From Manihot esculenta (taxonomy: Eukaryota; Streptophyta; Magnoliopsida; Malpighiales; Euphorbiaceae): a stretch of DNA of 64,000 nucleotides. The notes under the pieces are model-generated. The model had not been told where the DNA came from. It saw nothing but the letters and a program-made list of their open reading frames with translations, and ran no database searches. The translations under genes were made by a program, and so were the position numbers. Position 1 is the stretch's first letter; every line of letters starts with the position of its first letter. Positions 26,001-38,840 of this stretch are shown here, piece after piece. The stretch is from contig NC_035162.2 of the NCBI RefSeq assembly GCF_001659605.2, positions 7,955,248 through 8,019,247 of the forward strand. The letters are read 5' to 3'.

Positions 26001-26414
26001 GGGACGTTGGGCTATGTATCCCCAGAAGCAGTACTAACAGGGGAGCTCACAAAAGAATCAGATGTCTACAGCTTTGGTATAGTTTTGCTGGAGCTACTGA
26101 CGGGAAAAAGACCTGTAATGTTTACCCAAGATGAAGATATAGTGAAGTGGGTCAAGAAGCAACTGCAGATGGGTCAAATTACAGAACTGTTAGAGCCAGG
26201 ATTACTTGAGCTTGATCCTGAATCATCAGAATGGGAAGAGTTTTTGCTAGGAGTGAAAGTTGGCTTGCTTTGCACAGCACCGGACCCTCTTGATCGACCC
26301 ACCATGCCGGACATTGTTTTCATGCTCGAAGGTTGCCGTGTCGGTCCCGATATTCCATCCTCCGCCGATCCCACCTCTCAGCCTTCACCGGCGCTTCAGC
26401 CCGAAACATTTTGA
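23004..26414 (+). CDS. LRR receptor-like serine/threonine kinase, At4g36180-type
   Basis: An intronless ORF of 1136 residues. ATG 23004 is the first in-frame ATG and is followed by a signal peptide (MALLSRLIFIFFLFLCASA). Next come an LRR N-terminal cap (CDWRGVACTN), more than twenty plant-type leucine-rich repeats (LDLSxNxLSGxIP style) to about residue 730, a transmembrane helix at about 752-776 followed by RWRKR, and a kinase domain from about 821. The protein should sit in the plasma membrane and sense an extracellular ligand, not identified. Kinase motifs: the VAIK-type lysine position reads LSIRR (Arg for Lys, about 861), the HRD motif is HGD (IVHGDVKP, about 957), DFG is present (LSDFGLDR, about 978), and APE reads SPE. 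It is thus a non-RD kinase lacking the usual ATP-anchoring Lys and probably weak or inactive. The same changes are, from memory, shared by the Arabidopsis relative. Confidence 0.95.
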   Translation: MALLSRLIFIFFLFLCASAQRSPENLVEIQALMSFKLNLHDPLGALNGWDSSTPSAPCDWRGVACTNNSVTEIRLPRLQLAGPLSDQLANLRMLRKLSLRSNSFNGTIPSSLSKCTLLTAVFLQYNSLSGNLPPEISNLTQLQVLNVAQNHLSGQISPHLPPNLAYLDLSSNSFSGSIPPSVAILSQLQVINLSYNQLSGSIPASLGELQYLQFLWLDFNLLQGTIPSAVANCSSLVHLSATGNTLRGVIPAAIGALPKLQVLSLSQNNLSGSVPSSMFCNISIYPPSLRIVQLGFNAFTEVVGPQSGDCFSVLQVLDLQRNKIRGLFPLWLTKVATLTSLDFSGNSFSGLIPPEIGNMLRLEQLKMADNSFSGVVPAEIKQCKSLRVLDLEGNLFSGEIPVFLGDIRGLKELSLGANQFSGSVPETFRNLTELETLSLRDNGLNGSLPEELMGLSNLTTLDVSGNSFSGEIPVNIGNLSRIMSLNLSGNFFSGKIPGSLGELLRLTTLDLSKQKLSGQLPPELYGLPNLQVIALQENVLSGDVHEGFSSLTGLRYLNLSSNALSGQIPSTYGFLRSLVVLSLSNNHISGLIPPELGDCSDIEILELQSNFLTGNIPADLSRLSQLKVLDLSRNNLSGEVPEEISKCSSLTSLLLDTNHLSGNIPDSLSNLSNLTSLDLSTNNLSGEIPANLTRITSLEYFNVSSNNLEGEIPLSLGSRFNNPSAFAGNADLCGKPLRRKCVDIAERDRRKRLILLIVVAATVACLLALCCCFYIFSLLRWRKRLKQGAAGEKKRSPARASSAASGGRGSSDNGGPKLVMFNNKITLAETIEATRQFDEENVLSRTRFGLVFKACYNDGMVLSIRRLPDGSMDENMFRKEAEFLSKVKHRNLTVLRGYYAGSPDLRLLVYDYMPNGNLATLLQEASHQDGHVLNWPMRHLIALGIARGLAFLHTSNIVHGDVKPQSVLFDADFEAHLSDFGLDRLTLPTPAEPSTSTTVGTLGYVSPEAVLTGELTKESDVYSFGIVLLELLTGKRPVMFTQDEDIVKWVKKQLQMGQITELLEPGLLELDPESSEWEEFLLGVKVGLLCTAPDPLDRPTMPDIVFMLEGCRVGPDIPSSADPTSQPSPALQPETF

Positions 26415-29400
26415 GACCCGAAAACCCGGGGCTCTTTACGGTCACGGATCTTTGACCTTTTTTTAAAAAATAAATTTCGAGTGCAACGGTAGGCATGGGA
26501 TTTTTTCTTTTTCTTTCTAAATAGTGGTACATTTCTTTTTTTAAATTTTTTTTTACAAAATTGCCCTGATTTTACTCATTCTTCTTCATTAATGCCGGCC
26601 TCGGGGGGAAGGGGTGGGACCAGAGAGAGGAGGGAAAGTTCAATACATTTGGTCAACTATAGGGGACAGGCGAAGTTAAAGATGTCTAGGAAAGGACAAA
26701 AGTGGAGCCCACCATTCTATCCCGCCAAATTAAAAAGAACAGGAAAGAGAGAGGACAGTCTCGTAAAGTCACGTGGCAGAGCAAGGCGTTCGCAGTGGAT
26801 GACGAGGAGTGAAAAAAGTAGCCGTTAATGTTGTGGGGTCCAAGGTACAAGCTGGCAAAAAACTTACAAAAAAGAAGTCTTTAGTTTTTTGTAAGGGGTT
26901 TTGATAGAGACCAAGTAGCGGGGCACAGCTTCAATGAGCCTTTCAATATGTGGTGAAGCCACGTGGGATGACCTGTTGCCCTCAGCTCCTTTTTTTGAAA
27001 ATGTAGAAGACAGAGAAGTGTGGAGTACAGTGGCGCAAAATTTTAGGTCCCACTGGAACAGTATGGAAAGAGAGAAAATGATGACTAAAATTTCAATTGA
27101 ATTGTTTTTTGGGTGGGGTAACGGCTTTATTGTTGATTTGAATTGAATCTGATTCTGTCATTAGTCTGTATTTTTTTTTTCCTTAAAAAAAAAAAAAAAG
27201 AATACAGAGCACGTAGGAGTATTTTGTTTTTTTTTTAAAGCAAGATAAGCTCTATTTCTCCTGCGTGTTTTTTTGTTTTATAGCTTTGTTTTGGCATGGG
27301 GAGGACACAGGCTTAAGCAAAACTCAGTGGTCAGATTCTCTTTGAATAGCACAAAAGGAAATCGAAATAATAGAAAAAAAGAACCATAAATGTTAATTCC
27401 GAAGCACAATCGGCATCTTATTTGGTTAATCAATAACTCTGTTTTTATATAAATAAATATGGTTTTGTGTTTTTCTTGTCGTTTTTCTGATCGTATTAAC
27501 CCTTTTAGGCTCTCTCTCTCCAGGTCTCGAAACCACTAACTTGTCACACATTAGCCAACAATTTTTCATCTTATTAGTGATTGTTCTATTATCTTTAGCT
27601 GTAAGGCTTGAAGAAATCAACATATCGTGAGCTGGTGTTCTGACGGCGGTGAGAAATCATCCCTATATCACCTTGGCACCACAGCCAAGGATGTCATAGC
27701 AATTGGCATTATGAAGAGACGCTAGGTGTCACACCCACCGCTGGATATAGATAAGGCTCATTTTCGCATCCCTACACTTCTTCGCTAGCTGCACCGCTAG
27801 TTGGTTTTAGTTTTATCGGTCGCTGCTCAATGATTCTTATATTATTAGAATAAGATATAAATAATTATATAAAAATATATCATAAAAATAAAAAATAAAC
27901 TCTAAAAAGGAATTAATGAATAATTTTAAGATAATTATATTTTAAATTTAATAAATTATATTTTAGTATTTAGAGCGTAATTAACATATTAATATATCTA
28001 TTTTTAAAATTAAACATTTAAATTTTTAAATTTTTAATTCATTTAAATTAAAGATTTTTCATTAATAAATAAAATTAATAGCGTATAAAATAACTATCTT
28101 ATCCTTTATCAAATAAATAACAACTAAATCTATAATTAAATTTTTTTTCTTCTCTCATTAATATTAAAAAAAATATAAGATATAAAATTATAAATGATGT
28201 TCTGAAATTCAAAGAATAAAATTTTTAGTACATGTATATCAAGTTTATGCAGGGGCCATGCTAATCTTCTTTGTATCGTTTCAATTTTATCGGACCCTTT
28301 CTTTTTCAACTATTTCACCTCTGATTTGGATATCAGCACAGTCGCAGAAAATAAATATGACCACCAATTTGAAAATTAAATTCAATTGTATGATATTAAT
28401 TTCTAATTTGATGATCAGTACATATAGTTTTAAAGTTTATATTGGAGGAGAGATTGAAGGTAAAAAAAAAAAAAAGCTAAAAGAGTATTTTTGACAATAA
28501 AAAACAATTTTTTATCCTTTTGATCAAGTTTTAATTTATTGAACTTACATATTAATGGACAGAACCACCTCTAATTTACACAAATTAAAAATTTAAATAT
28601 TTAAATATTTAATTTTAAAAATAAAAGCATTAATTTATTAATTATGTTATAAATAAAGGATTTAAAGTGTAATTTACTCTTTAAATTTTTATAGATATAC
28701 CGTCTAATGTAATAAAAGTACTGTTTCATCGTATGATTTTTCTGCGCTATAGTTCGGCACCGTAAGCCAGGATCGATGACTCCTTTATAGCCTAGCAACC
28801 CAAGTGTTTTTTCTCCATGCCCACGTAATGGATTTTTATCACTGAATCTCTATCTTGTTTACAAAAGATAAAAAAGGATTTCATACATATCAGGTTTTGT
28901 ATAATTACATAAAAATAATTATATGAAATATAAATAACAGAAATTCAAATTAACTGAAAAAAATTAGAATTCAATTGACAACTACATCAACGACTTGCAT
29001 GACACGATTCGGAATGAATTCATTTAAATTATTTCGATTAACAAGAATCTCTATCCGAAAATTAGAGTTAATAAAATTACTATTTTAATTCAACACTCCT
29101 ACAATTTAGACATCATCTCAAAACCTGTTTCATGTAGTAAACTAATAAATAATTTCAACGTAGATGGATTTTACCCGCAATCCCATCGAGACCATCACAT
29201 CTTTAGATATAGGATGATGAACTGTTGAAAGGCCTAAATCACGAATGTCTATTCTAAAATCCCATCTTAAAAAAAGAGCATGGTTGACATAATGATATCT
29301 TGTCCATTCATTGTTACTACTCGGTCTTAATTGAACTTTGCCCAATAATGTCCATCAACCCTTCCAAATCTTCATTTCATTTTTAATCATCTCGCAAATT

Positions 29401-30749
29401 ATTTAAGAACTGCGTTAAATATAGATATGTAATTTTAACTTTTAATAACTATTAGAGTAAATATGTACAACCAAATTAATTAAAAAATATATAATAATAA
29501 ATATAAATTTTCAATCGTTTGTTAGGAAAAAGAAGAACTCAAATATCACATAGCCTTACCCATTCGGTACCATTGGTTAATTGAACATTGCCACGCAATG
29601 TCAAACTCAACCAGTAAGACGTCCTTGCCCAGTAAGAACCGAAAGATGGACAATACAAACATTGGATCACCTCTAGATCGATCTAAGATTTTCGCTTAAG
29701 CAAGATCTACACAGTTAAAAACCCCACTCCACGATTTAACCTATGGATGTAAGCTTCACAGCTTTTCACCACCTAATTCTTGACCCAACTGACTGTTTAC
29801 CCAAGAAGAAAAAAATTATTGGTTTTTCTCACTTAAAAAGCTGTGACTTTCTAAAGAAAGTGGGAGGGAAAACAGAGAAAAAGTGGAACATGGGCTGCTG
29901 TGGGTACGAAACCTCCCCGTTTCCACCGACAGACTACAAAAAAATAGTTAACCCATGATTACACCATGAGCTCGAGTAAATAAGTCACCCATCTCATACT
30001 CGACAGCACAGAATTCACTTGCATGAAAAGTGGCATTGGACGGTTCAACTTTTGCATCTAATGTCATTTTCTTTAAACAATGAATATCAATGGTTTAATG
30101 GCCAGACAATAGCTCCACAATACATCATATAGATCACGGTAATGTGTTGCTCTGGACAGTAAAATAAACATAATCATACTACTCCGAACTTGAGAGACTA
30201 TATGCTCTCACTTTCTAGCATCGTGTAACCAAATCATATGAAATACTACAACTTAAACAGGTACCAAATACAGGAAATAATGAGAGAAAAATAATATCCA
30301 CAAACAGCAAATATTGCTTAATTAAAAAAGAGCATCCATCTAGGAAGACACTTCCAAAATACTTATTGTCGAGCAGCAGTGATATCATTATTCAACTCGC
30401 AGCGCTTAAATATTTGGGATTGAGACTCTTTGCATTTCTTATCAATGACAATGTGCTTTTATGAAGCCACGATGATATTGAAAACCAAAAATACTAGCTG
30501 ATGACCATAAACCAAGAAGACAATTTCGGAGTAGGTTACCAAATACCGTGCCCAGTAGTTTTCCAATCTTGAACTACTACACGTAGAACACAACAAAAAT
30601 ATTAATCACCATAACAAGCTTTATTTGCAGGGTCAACTAATATATTTGAGGAAATCACATGCATGGCAAATAACTTGATAAAACACCTGCACACTCTTTA
30701 CTACCATCACCAACCTCGGAGTAACCAGTGATGCCAACAACCACGCATT
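26415..30749. other. Intergenic region, no gene recognised
   Basis: The region 26590-27150 is GC-richer and contains two ACGTGG/CCACGT (G-box/ABRE-like) cores near 26772 and 26960, but no recognisable protein. A short perfect hairpin (CCTTGGC, 6-nt loop, GCCAAGG) lies at 27671-27690. From 27840 to 29130 it is very AT-rich. From 29500 to 30740 composition is mixed and should contain the 3' UTR of the minus-strand V-ATPase gene. Confidence 0.5.
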
Positions 30750-33699
30750 CTATTCAGCTCTGGATTGGCCAGCTCGGGAAGAGAGGATGATGCCAACAAT
30801 GAGTCCATACAGAGCCAGTGCCTCAGCAAAGATTAGAATGAGAATCATACCAACAAAAAGCTTTGGCTGCTGCGCATTAGCTCTACAGAAGACACAATAA
30901 ATTTCAGCCAGGCTTGGTTCCATGATAAAAATAAATTTAATCATGTCTAATGTTACAGGAAGCTCCTTCTAATTAAACAATGGTTGAGATAAGCTTGAGT
31001 TTTCAAGTACCGTAGAAATGCACAATTATAATAATGAAATCAATACAACATGACACAATTAGGAACCATGAAACAATATTTGGATATGTGGTCAGAATGA
31101 CGCAATAAAAAGCATTTTCCTTTGCCTCGACATCAGTACAATTGCTGATGCTTTTGTAGGAAAGAAGTGCTAGAGAAGCATGGATAATGCAGTTCAAAGA
31201 TAAAAGGAGTTCAATTGCAGAAGAAATTCATCAACAGTATTAGATTAGATTAGGTTTCCTTTTTCTAGTCTTGCAGAACACTTGTTTCAGTTACAATTGG
31301 TATGCTATTACATAACCAGCTATATGAAGTTGGATTCTATCAATGAAGGACAGCAAATTTGTTCCAGTTTTTTCTTGAGATTTAAGACTCGCTTCTCTAA
31401 CAAGTCTTGAGGTGTCCTCAATTGCTCACCATAGGTTTGTCCAGGAGATGCAAAAACCAAAATAAGGGAAAAGCTTCTTTTGAAGAGGAGGATTTCCCAG
31501 TCAATCAACCTGTAGGACAATCCTTAGACCTTAGCCCGTGAGCTTAATGAGTACACTCATTCCAAAATTTAACAAAAGGTCTTGGGTGAGATAGTAAGAT
31601 GTAACTTTTTAGAACCACTTATATTCAGTACCTCTACATTTTGAAAAGAATTTTAAGGAACAGCCAGATTTATGGGGACCTTACCATGGTTTTAAATTTG
31701 CGGGTAACAGAAATAGGCTTATAACGGCTTTAACATAACGATAAGGGCTCGGCTACACAAATTTTTCAAAAAAATTTGCAAAGTTCATAAATGAAATGAT
31801 ATTTATTAGATTTAATTCAGAACAATGTATACAAATGCATAATAAACATAAATACATAAAATATAGATTATTTAACTTAAGTGAAACATCACATAGTTTA
31901 AAATAAAAAAAAACCAACATAATCTTTATAGATCGAGTAAACTAATAGCTCAAAATACAATTTTAACTCAAAACTAATACTTTAATTCACAAAAAAAAAT
32001 TTTTTAAAAAAAAAGGAGAAAAAACAACAATTAAAAACTAAAATAGATAAAATTTAACTAACTTTTTAGAAGAAATAAGCTTAGAAATATAGTTTATGAT
32101 GCATCTAAACTTATATTCGAAATATAAAGGGAAATTGAAATTTGAAAGAGAAAGGGAAGAGAAAACTTAAAAAATATAGCCTTTGAAACTGCTGAAAAGT
32201 GTAGAAACTAATGAAAATAAGAATAGGGGACAGAAGAGGAATGATATTAAAGAATTTTAATTACTAGTAACGGCGGTTACCATTACGTAACGGCCGTTAT
32301 GCCTACAAATCAGGGGGAGCGTTGTATCACGGGGTAACAGGAAATGGCCCCCTCAAAACCCGTTACTTTATGTATCGGCCGTTATTTAAAACCATGTACC
32401 TCACCCCCTCCAAAAAAAAAAAAAAAAAAAGAAAAGGCAACCCTGTGCCATCCTCATTTTGCTAGATATGTGATGTAGCTGGAACCAAAATTTCAAAAAT
32501 TTAGTCCTTCAATAAATGAAGTCTAAGAAACAATGAGATCCAAATTGCATGGTAACAAGTCATGGAACCTAACAGATGACAACAAGCATTACACATGTAT
32601 TATTGAAATGGACAAATAAACAAACTAATGGATTTCTCATATATGATAACATGGAACCATATTACAGTGCCATTCCAGATTGCATGTTACTAGCTAAGAC
32701 AAATATATGTTTTTGCGAAAATCAAATTGCAAGTTTAGTTAAGCATCGAAACTAGTTCTTTTTATCCATAATGCAGAATGCGACAAAATAGGCATATTTG
32801 TGCAAATAACGTCTCAAGAAAATTTGCAATGTAACAGAAATTTGATAATGTTTCTGTACAAGGAATTAAAAACCACCAGAATTTTTTTCCCCTTTTAATA
32901 AAAAAGTAAAATAAACATGAAAAGTTGAGAACTTTTGGTGTCTCATAAGATCTTGCGCCTGAACCTGCCTTCATAGCGTCTTGTTTCAGTACAGGCTGAA
33001 GGCCCAAAAAGGCACATTTCAAAGTTAAAAAGCCACTAATAAAGCTAAAACATATGTCGAAACAGAACAACAAAAGGTCGGGAACAATTCAAAAATGGAC
33101 AGAGAAAAGAGGACAATTTTAAACCTACACCTAGAATTAACCATAAGTTAATTGAATACAACAGAAATGAAATCAACAAGAAATGCAATATGGTAACGGA
33201 TTGAAGAACAATCACCTAACACCAGCATCGCCAACAATACCAATAGCCATACCAGCAGAAAGGCCAGCGAGACCACAAGCCAGACCCGATGAAAGGTGAG
33301 CATAACCATCAAAGAGGTAATATGATTTGGCTTTAGGGTTAATCCCAGTGCTAATAATAACGGCAATAATCAAACCATAGATACCGAGAACTCCAGCCAT
33401 AACAACTGGAACTATTGATTTCATGACGAGTTCCGGTCTCATCACGCCCATTGACGCTACTCCAACACCGCTCTTGGCAGTCCCATAGGCAGCTCCCATA
33501 CCTGAGAAAAACGAAATGTAAAATTAAATAATAACAGTGTAAATAGATTCGATTGGATTGACATTGCATGAGAAAATTATCAAAATTTCACGGCAAATGA
33601 AGGAATTACGGTAAGCTTACAAGAGAAAACAAGAGCAGCAGCAGCGCCAAGGAAGCCGAAGAAAGGCGCTGTTTCATCGCCACTAAATCCAGAGGCCAT
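30750..33699 (-). CDS. VHA-c: V-type H+-ATPase proteolipid, 16-kDa subunit c
   Basis: Three exons, 33699-33621, 33501-33216 and 30882-30750, join to 498 nt, 165 residues, the family's usual size. It starts [20 protein letters not shown] and has four membrane helices: [60 protein letters not shown] and [20 protein letters not shown]. The Glu in the last helix (IFAEAL) is the proton-carrying residue of subunit c. Six or so copies form the rotor ring of the Vo sector, which pumps protons into the vacuole, trans-Golgi and endosomes. Junction phases agree (T|GT for Cys, AG|A for Arg). Introns start GTAAGC and GTGATT. The second intron is 2.3 kb and hosts a TIR-type insertion. Confidence 0.97.
31686..32395. 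mobile_element. 710-bp non-autonomous DNA transposon-like insertion in the VHA-c intron
   Basis: It begins ATGGTTTTAAAT and ends ATTTAAAACCAT, a perfect 12-bp terminal inverted repeat. The right flank has ACCTCACC close to the end, against ACCTTACC directly at the left end, a possible 8-bp target duplication with one change and a 2-base offset. Subterminal regions carry repeated TAACGGC/GCCGTTA and GGGTAAC motifs on both sides. The interior is AT-rich with no transposase. The superfamily (Mutator- or hAT-like) is not decided. Confidence 0.65.
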
Positions 33700-36600
33700 C
33701 AGAAACTGGGAATTTAATCACAGATTCGTTCACAAGAGAGAAGGAGGTAAGGGTTTCGACTCCGGGAACGCTCTTCCTTCCTCGCTTTCACACTCTAACA
33801 GACATGTACCGTCGGTTTGAGATGGGACAGAGATAGACAATAGGTCAGGGAGAGCAGGAAGTTTCGAGGCAGCTCCACGTGACTAAAACGACAGGAGAAG
33901 TAGCGGAATGGGCTTCCGTTCGCAGACCATTCCAGACCCAAAAGAAAAGACCATTGGGCTACCTGGTTCTGGCTGTGGATCGGTTCGTTTATTAAAGAAG
34001 CCTATTGACAAGCAGGTAAGCCGAAAAGGAGGATTTGAAACACATCGTTTAATGTAGAAAGCAGGTGGATTTTAGTACACCAAAAGCGTTGGATTATCAT
34101 CACATATCAGCAGAGCAGTAGGTTAACAACCTGTTGATGGATTAGATGAAAGTGGGAGAATGCTTAAGATCCAATGCAGTGTGACAAAGTTTTGGATAAA
34201 AAGAGAATTACATGATTTATTAGTTAGTTTCATCATTGTATTAATTTGTCAAAACAGAAAGAGAGCAAATAGGATAGTTTGCAAATCCCAAAAGTTATTA
34301 AGACATTTTCCAATTGATACACTGAAAACAAGAAGATGCCAGAACTGTGTAGGAGATCCATTGAAGCTTCACTTATGTAGAAATAATTACAATAGCTTTG
34401 TGGACACCTCTAGATGTGTAATTATTCTTTTTTTGCTTTCTGTAACTTTTTGTTATGACGAGCATTAATTTGTAAAATGATCGATGGGATCATCTAATTA
34501 GTTTCAAAAGAAGAGAAAAAAAAATTCCACTTTGAATTCGATGCGATGATTTATATATAAAGTTGGTGAGTTTCTTTCAGTAAATTAAATTCTGATGAAC
34601 TAAACATGATATCATTTTCTGAAAATTTATTTAATTTGAAATTTACTATTTGTTTGAATGGAATAAATTAATAAATGAATTTGTTTTCTATAATTATAAA
34701 AATGAGTAATGTGCACTCACAAATTTAGTTTGGTAGTAAGTGTATCTGAATAAATCTTAGAGATCTCAATCAATTTTTAATCTCCATTTTAAAAAATAAA
34801 AATGAATAATATTTATTTAACGTGAATATATGTAAATTTGTATTTTAATTATTTTCAATATTTTCTTATATAATAACATTTTTACATTTTAAAATTCTAG
34901 TAATTTGAATCAACACTAAGTAAGAATTAACAACTTAATTCTATTTTTCTTTCCCCTAAAAAAATTTCCATTAGGTGGAATTGGGTGACTGTCAGTGAGT
35001 CTCGGCGACAAACTTATCACCGGCCGGGGGGGTGGGGGGGCGGTCTTTCATTTTTTTTTTTTAATTTTCCTATATTTCATTCAAATAAATATTAGATATA
35101 TTAGAAGTAAGTGTAATTTCTCTCTTTAAAATTAAAGTTCTACTTTATTTATTTTTCAAGATTTTTTTTATCCCATTTGCAGGTTCTTATGATCTCCCTT
35201 AACGGAGGTTTCGTTGAGATCGTTAGTTCAAAAAAAATATCTACGGATCTTTGATTATTTTTTTACCAGATGCTTGAAATTCACATGGATAATGATTTTT
35301 ATTAATAAATCTTGGTATTGCGACTCGTTAATTTATTGCCATTTAAAAATGTATAAATTCTTCTGTCAATTATAGAAAGAAAGTTCCTTGACTTGAAAGA
35401 TCACACAGAAAAAAGACGGCAAAGCTGTAGAAGAATATTCACTTTTTTGACAAACCAGGCTGAAGGCAAAATGTCTATTTCCAGAAGAAAAAGAGAACAC
35501 AAACTGGGCAAGTGAAACCCAAGCAATTAAAATAGATCATACATATCCAACTTGTTAATTCCTACGTGTTAATAATTGATGTGAAATTTGGTGCCACCCA
35601 GCCAATCCCACAGCTTCACCCATCACTGGCCTAGAGCTAGCCCGTGCACGACCCCTTAGCTCGCCTGTGACCATCATTGGCACCTCCATGTTTCCCATTC
35701 TTTCTCAATCAATGGTCCATCTTAAACCCATTCATGCTGTACACTTCTTGTTCAAATCAACTACCTATATCTCCATCAACATCATCATCATCATCTTACT
35801 TTCTTAATATGCAATATTCTCCTTCTCCTTAGAGACCAGTCAACTCTCAACACATGGCATTTACCCGTTTGCCTCTTGTCATGAATTACTTTATGCATCA
35901 AGGTTAAATAATTTATAAGAAAATTAGGGTTTTATGACCGACATGTGTATAACTCGTATGTAACATGAATATGTTTTTCCCTTCACGTTAATGTCTTTAG
36001 TTCATCATGGAAGCAAGATCAGATTCATCTTTTGGAAATCATTAAAATTCTGAACCTCTCATTGCTTTATATCCTTCCTTGTTTCTTTTTGTGTTTCTCT
36101 AGCTTTTCCTCTAGGAAGCTAAGAGAGCATGGAAGTTCTACCTCCAATATTCTTTCTTTTGATATATAGCCTCGTGTATTTATATCCTTTTTAATTCAAA
36201 ATATAATGGTTTTAACATCAAACCTAGTTACAGCTGCTAATATTAAAAGTAAAAACTATTATTTGATAAAGGATTTACATTCGTTGTAATTCTCAATCAA
36301 TAACTTGCCTTTTCAAAATATGATATACCAGCATATATGCGCTCCAAAATTACATGATGATCAATCATCATCTCATTGAATAAAAATTTATAAAAAAAAA
36401 TAAATAAATATTTTCCTTTTTTTTCATTAATTTCATCAATCTAGAAAAAGTGTAGAAAATAATATTAATTCTATCAGAATTGGTCAAAATATGTTTTGTT
36501 TTTTAAAAAATATTTTTGGTGGTTGTTTTCAATCATGTTCTTCTTAGTGTGAAATATTAGAAGGTCTAGAAAAGTATATTGTATTTAATTTACATTTCAA

Positions 36601-38499
36601 TGGGAATGTTAGAGTCAGTGGCTACAAGAGGATGCAATCATAGTTCATGTCCCCTTTGAAAGAAACTTGTGATTCACACCTCAGTATCACAGAGGAGTGC
36701 AGATGAAGACTAGTTTTGCTACTTAAGACTCTCTCTCTTTCTATAGATACATAAATATATTCATGGTGATTATTAATTTCCATTCATCAACCATAAAATT
36801 AATCGTAAAGGGTGTTTAAAATTAATTTTAATTAAGGTGATATAGTAAAGATTTTGAAGATTTAGAAAAAGATGTTGGAGAAGAGTCTGTGTCAAAAAGG
36901 GTTAAGATCTTAACAGGACCCTCAAAGGATCTGCTTTTCCTGGTTACGCTAACTCTTTCAGCCTATATGTCTCCACAATTTTTTTTTATTTATATTTTAT
37001 GAATAATCATGCAGAGAAGAGAGAGAGCTTGATGTTTAGCTCTCATCACCCCCCAGCTTTGAGATGGTGGTGGGGACCACTGGGAGGGAAGAGGTGGAGG
37101 TAAGGTAATGAGTTCAATGATGTGGTCCGCTGCATGATTGGTGGCCAAAGCCGACCACCACCACCGTCCTACGTGTAGTACGCGTCCAATCCTTCTTAGC
37201 TATTTATATGGAGTATGTAATTTTCTCTCCTGGAGAATCCATGTATATGTTGTTTCATCAGCTACTTTAATTTCTCTTCGCCTGATCAATTTCCACAACT
37301 GCCCATCTATGTCCATAGGCATTTATGCAATACACAAATTCTTTCTTCAAATAGAGAGTCGAATAATATCTACTATGCTAAAATTATCTGGACATGTAAT
37401 TTAATTACTTTAAAAAATTTTTCTTGTCTTTTGATAAAGAAAAAACAAAGAAAAAATGGCTAACAAATTTTATATAATTTGTATATTAATTATTTTTTTA
37501 TGATTTTATCGGTAAATTTTTTTATTATTTATTATTTTTTAGTAAATAATAAAAATAAATTATCTATTTTTATAAATTAAGAAGCAGAGTTCATTAAATT
37601 TATCAAAGTTGATTTACGATTTTTTATAAATAAATTTGAAATTAATTTAGAATTTTTTAAATATATTTTTATTCACTGAATTAAAATTAAAATTTGAAAT
37701 TTCAGATGGTTTTGTTATTCTAAACTGAATTTCATTGGTTAGACAGATGATGATACTTTGATGATAGAGGTAAATTAGTTTACAAAAGATCAAAAAGAAA
37801 AAAAAAAGTGTAAATTATTCAAAGTGTAAGCAAAGGAAGAAAACTTATTATGGCATTATAGAACACGAAGCTACCAACAAGGGAAATAAAATAATTTGCA
37901 GCGAAATTTTGCATTTAATTAAACGGCACGTGCCAGAAAGCTTATGAATTCCCCCAAAAAAAATGATAATGATTTTGGATGTAAATAAGTCAACAAATAG
38001 CAGAAAGCAACAGACCATGCGAGAAAGCCTGTGCCTGTGCGTCTCCAATTCCAATTCCAACTCCATGGCCAACGCCTACAGGCCATAGCGTGCACTGTTC
38101 CCTCATGTCATATCATTCTGTTCTTGGCCACTTATTGTCCCATTTCATTGTGTTTGGGTTTGAATTTCCATCTCTTTTGAATTCTAATTTAAGAATTTTG
38201 CAAAAATTTATTTTAATTGATTTTTTAAATTATTTTTTATTTGAAATAAGAAAATCAATTTTGAAAATTTTAAAAAAAATTCATTGTAATAAAGTTAAAT
38301 GTAATATAGAGGAAATATGTTTTTGTTTTTTTTTTTAAAGTTCTCTTTTTCTAATGACAGCGTATTAACCTGGACGCCAATTAAACATAAACCCCACTTT
38401 ACTTAACTCATATTCAATCTAATTTTTACAAACTATGATTATAATAGTAGTACAAATTAGTAAATTTATATAAAAATTTAATTTTAAACAAAGAGTTTT

Positions 38500-38840
38500 A
38501 AAAAATACGAAAATAAAATGTTATGAAAAAAAAAATCATGTTCCTCTTCATAGAGGAAAATACAAAAAGAGGAAAGTTTATTTTTTTTTAAGGAAGAAAA
38601 CTTTTTGGCTTTATTTCAAGGAATTTCAAATGATTTTTTTTCGCCAATTACCTTTTCTGAAGTGAAAAAATTTATCAAGTTAAAAAAATTAATTTTTTAT
38701 TTCAATTAAAAATATTAATTAAATTCATATAAAATTCTTATTTTCAAATAACAAAATTTTAAAATTGCAAAAATAAAAGTTATAAAAAAAAAATCATGCA
38801 CCTCTTCATAGAGGAAAATATAAAAAAATAAAGTTTTTTC
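38500..38840. repeat. Direct repeat of about 90 bp, 255 bp apart
   Basis: The segments at about 38505-38580 and 38760-38840 share AAAATAAAATGTTAT/AAAATAAAAGTTAT followed by AAAAAAATCATG and CCTCTTCATAGAGGAAAATA. Each contains the palindrome CCTCTTCATAGAGG, suggesting termini of a small insertion or a local duplication. Confidence 0.6.

Noticed and set aside
27671..27700. CAGCCAAGGATG, identical to the first 12 bases of miR169
   Set aside because: The match breaks down after base 12 and the only strong pairing is a 7-bp stem with a 6-nt loop, not a microRNA precursor.
30750..33699. Possible second subunit c gene because of the two separated coding blocks
   Set aside because: The blocks join in phase (AG|A) to a normal 165-residue protein; the 2.3-kb gap is an intron with an insertion.
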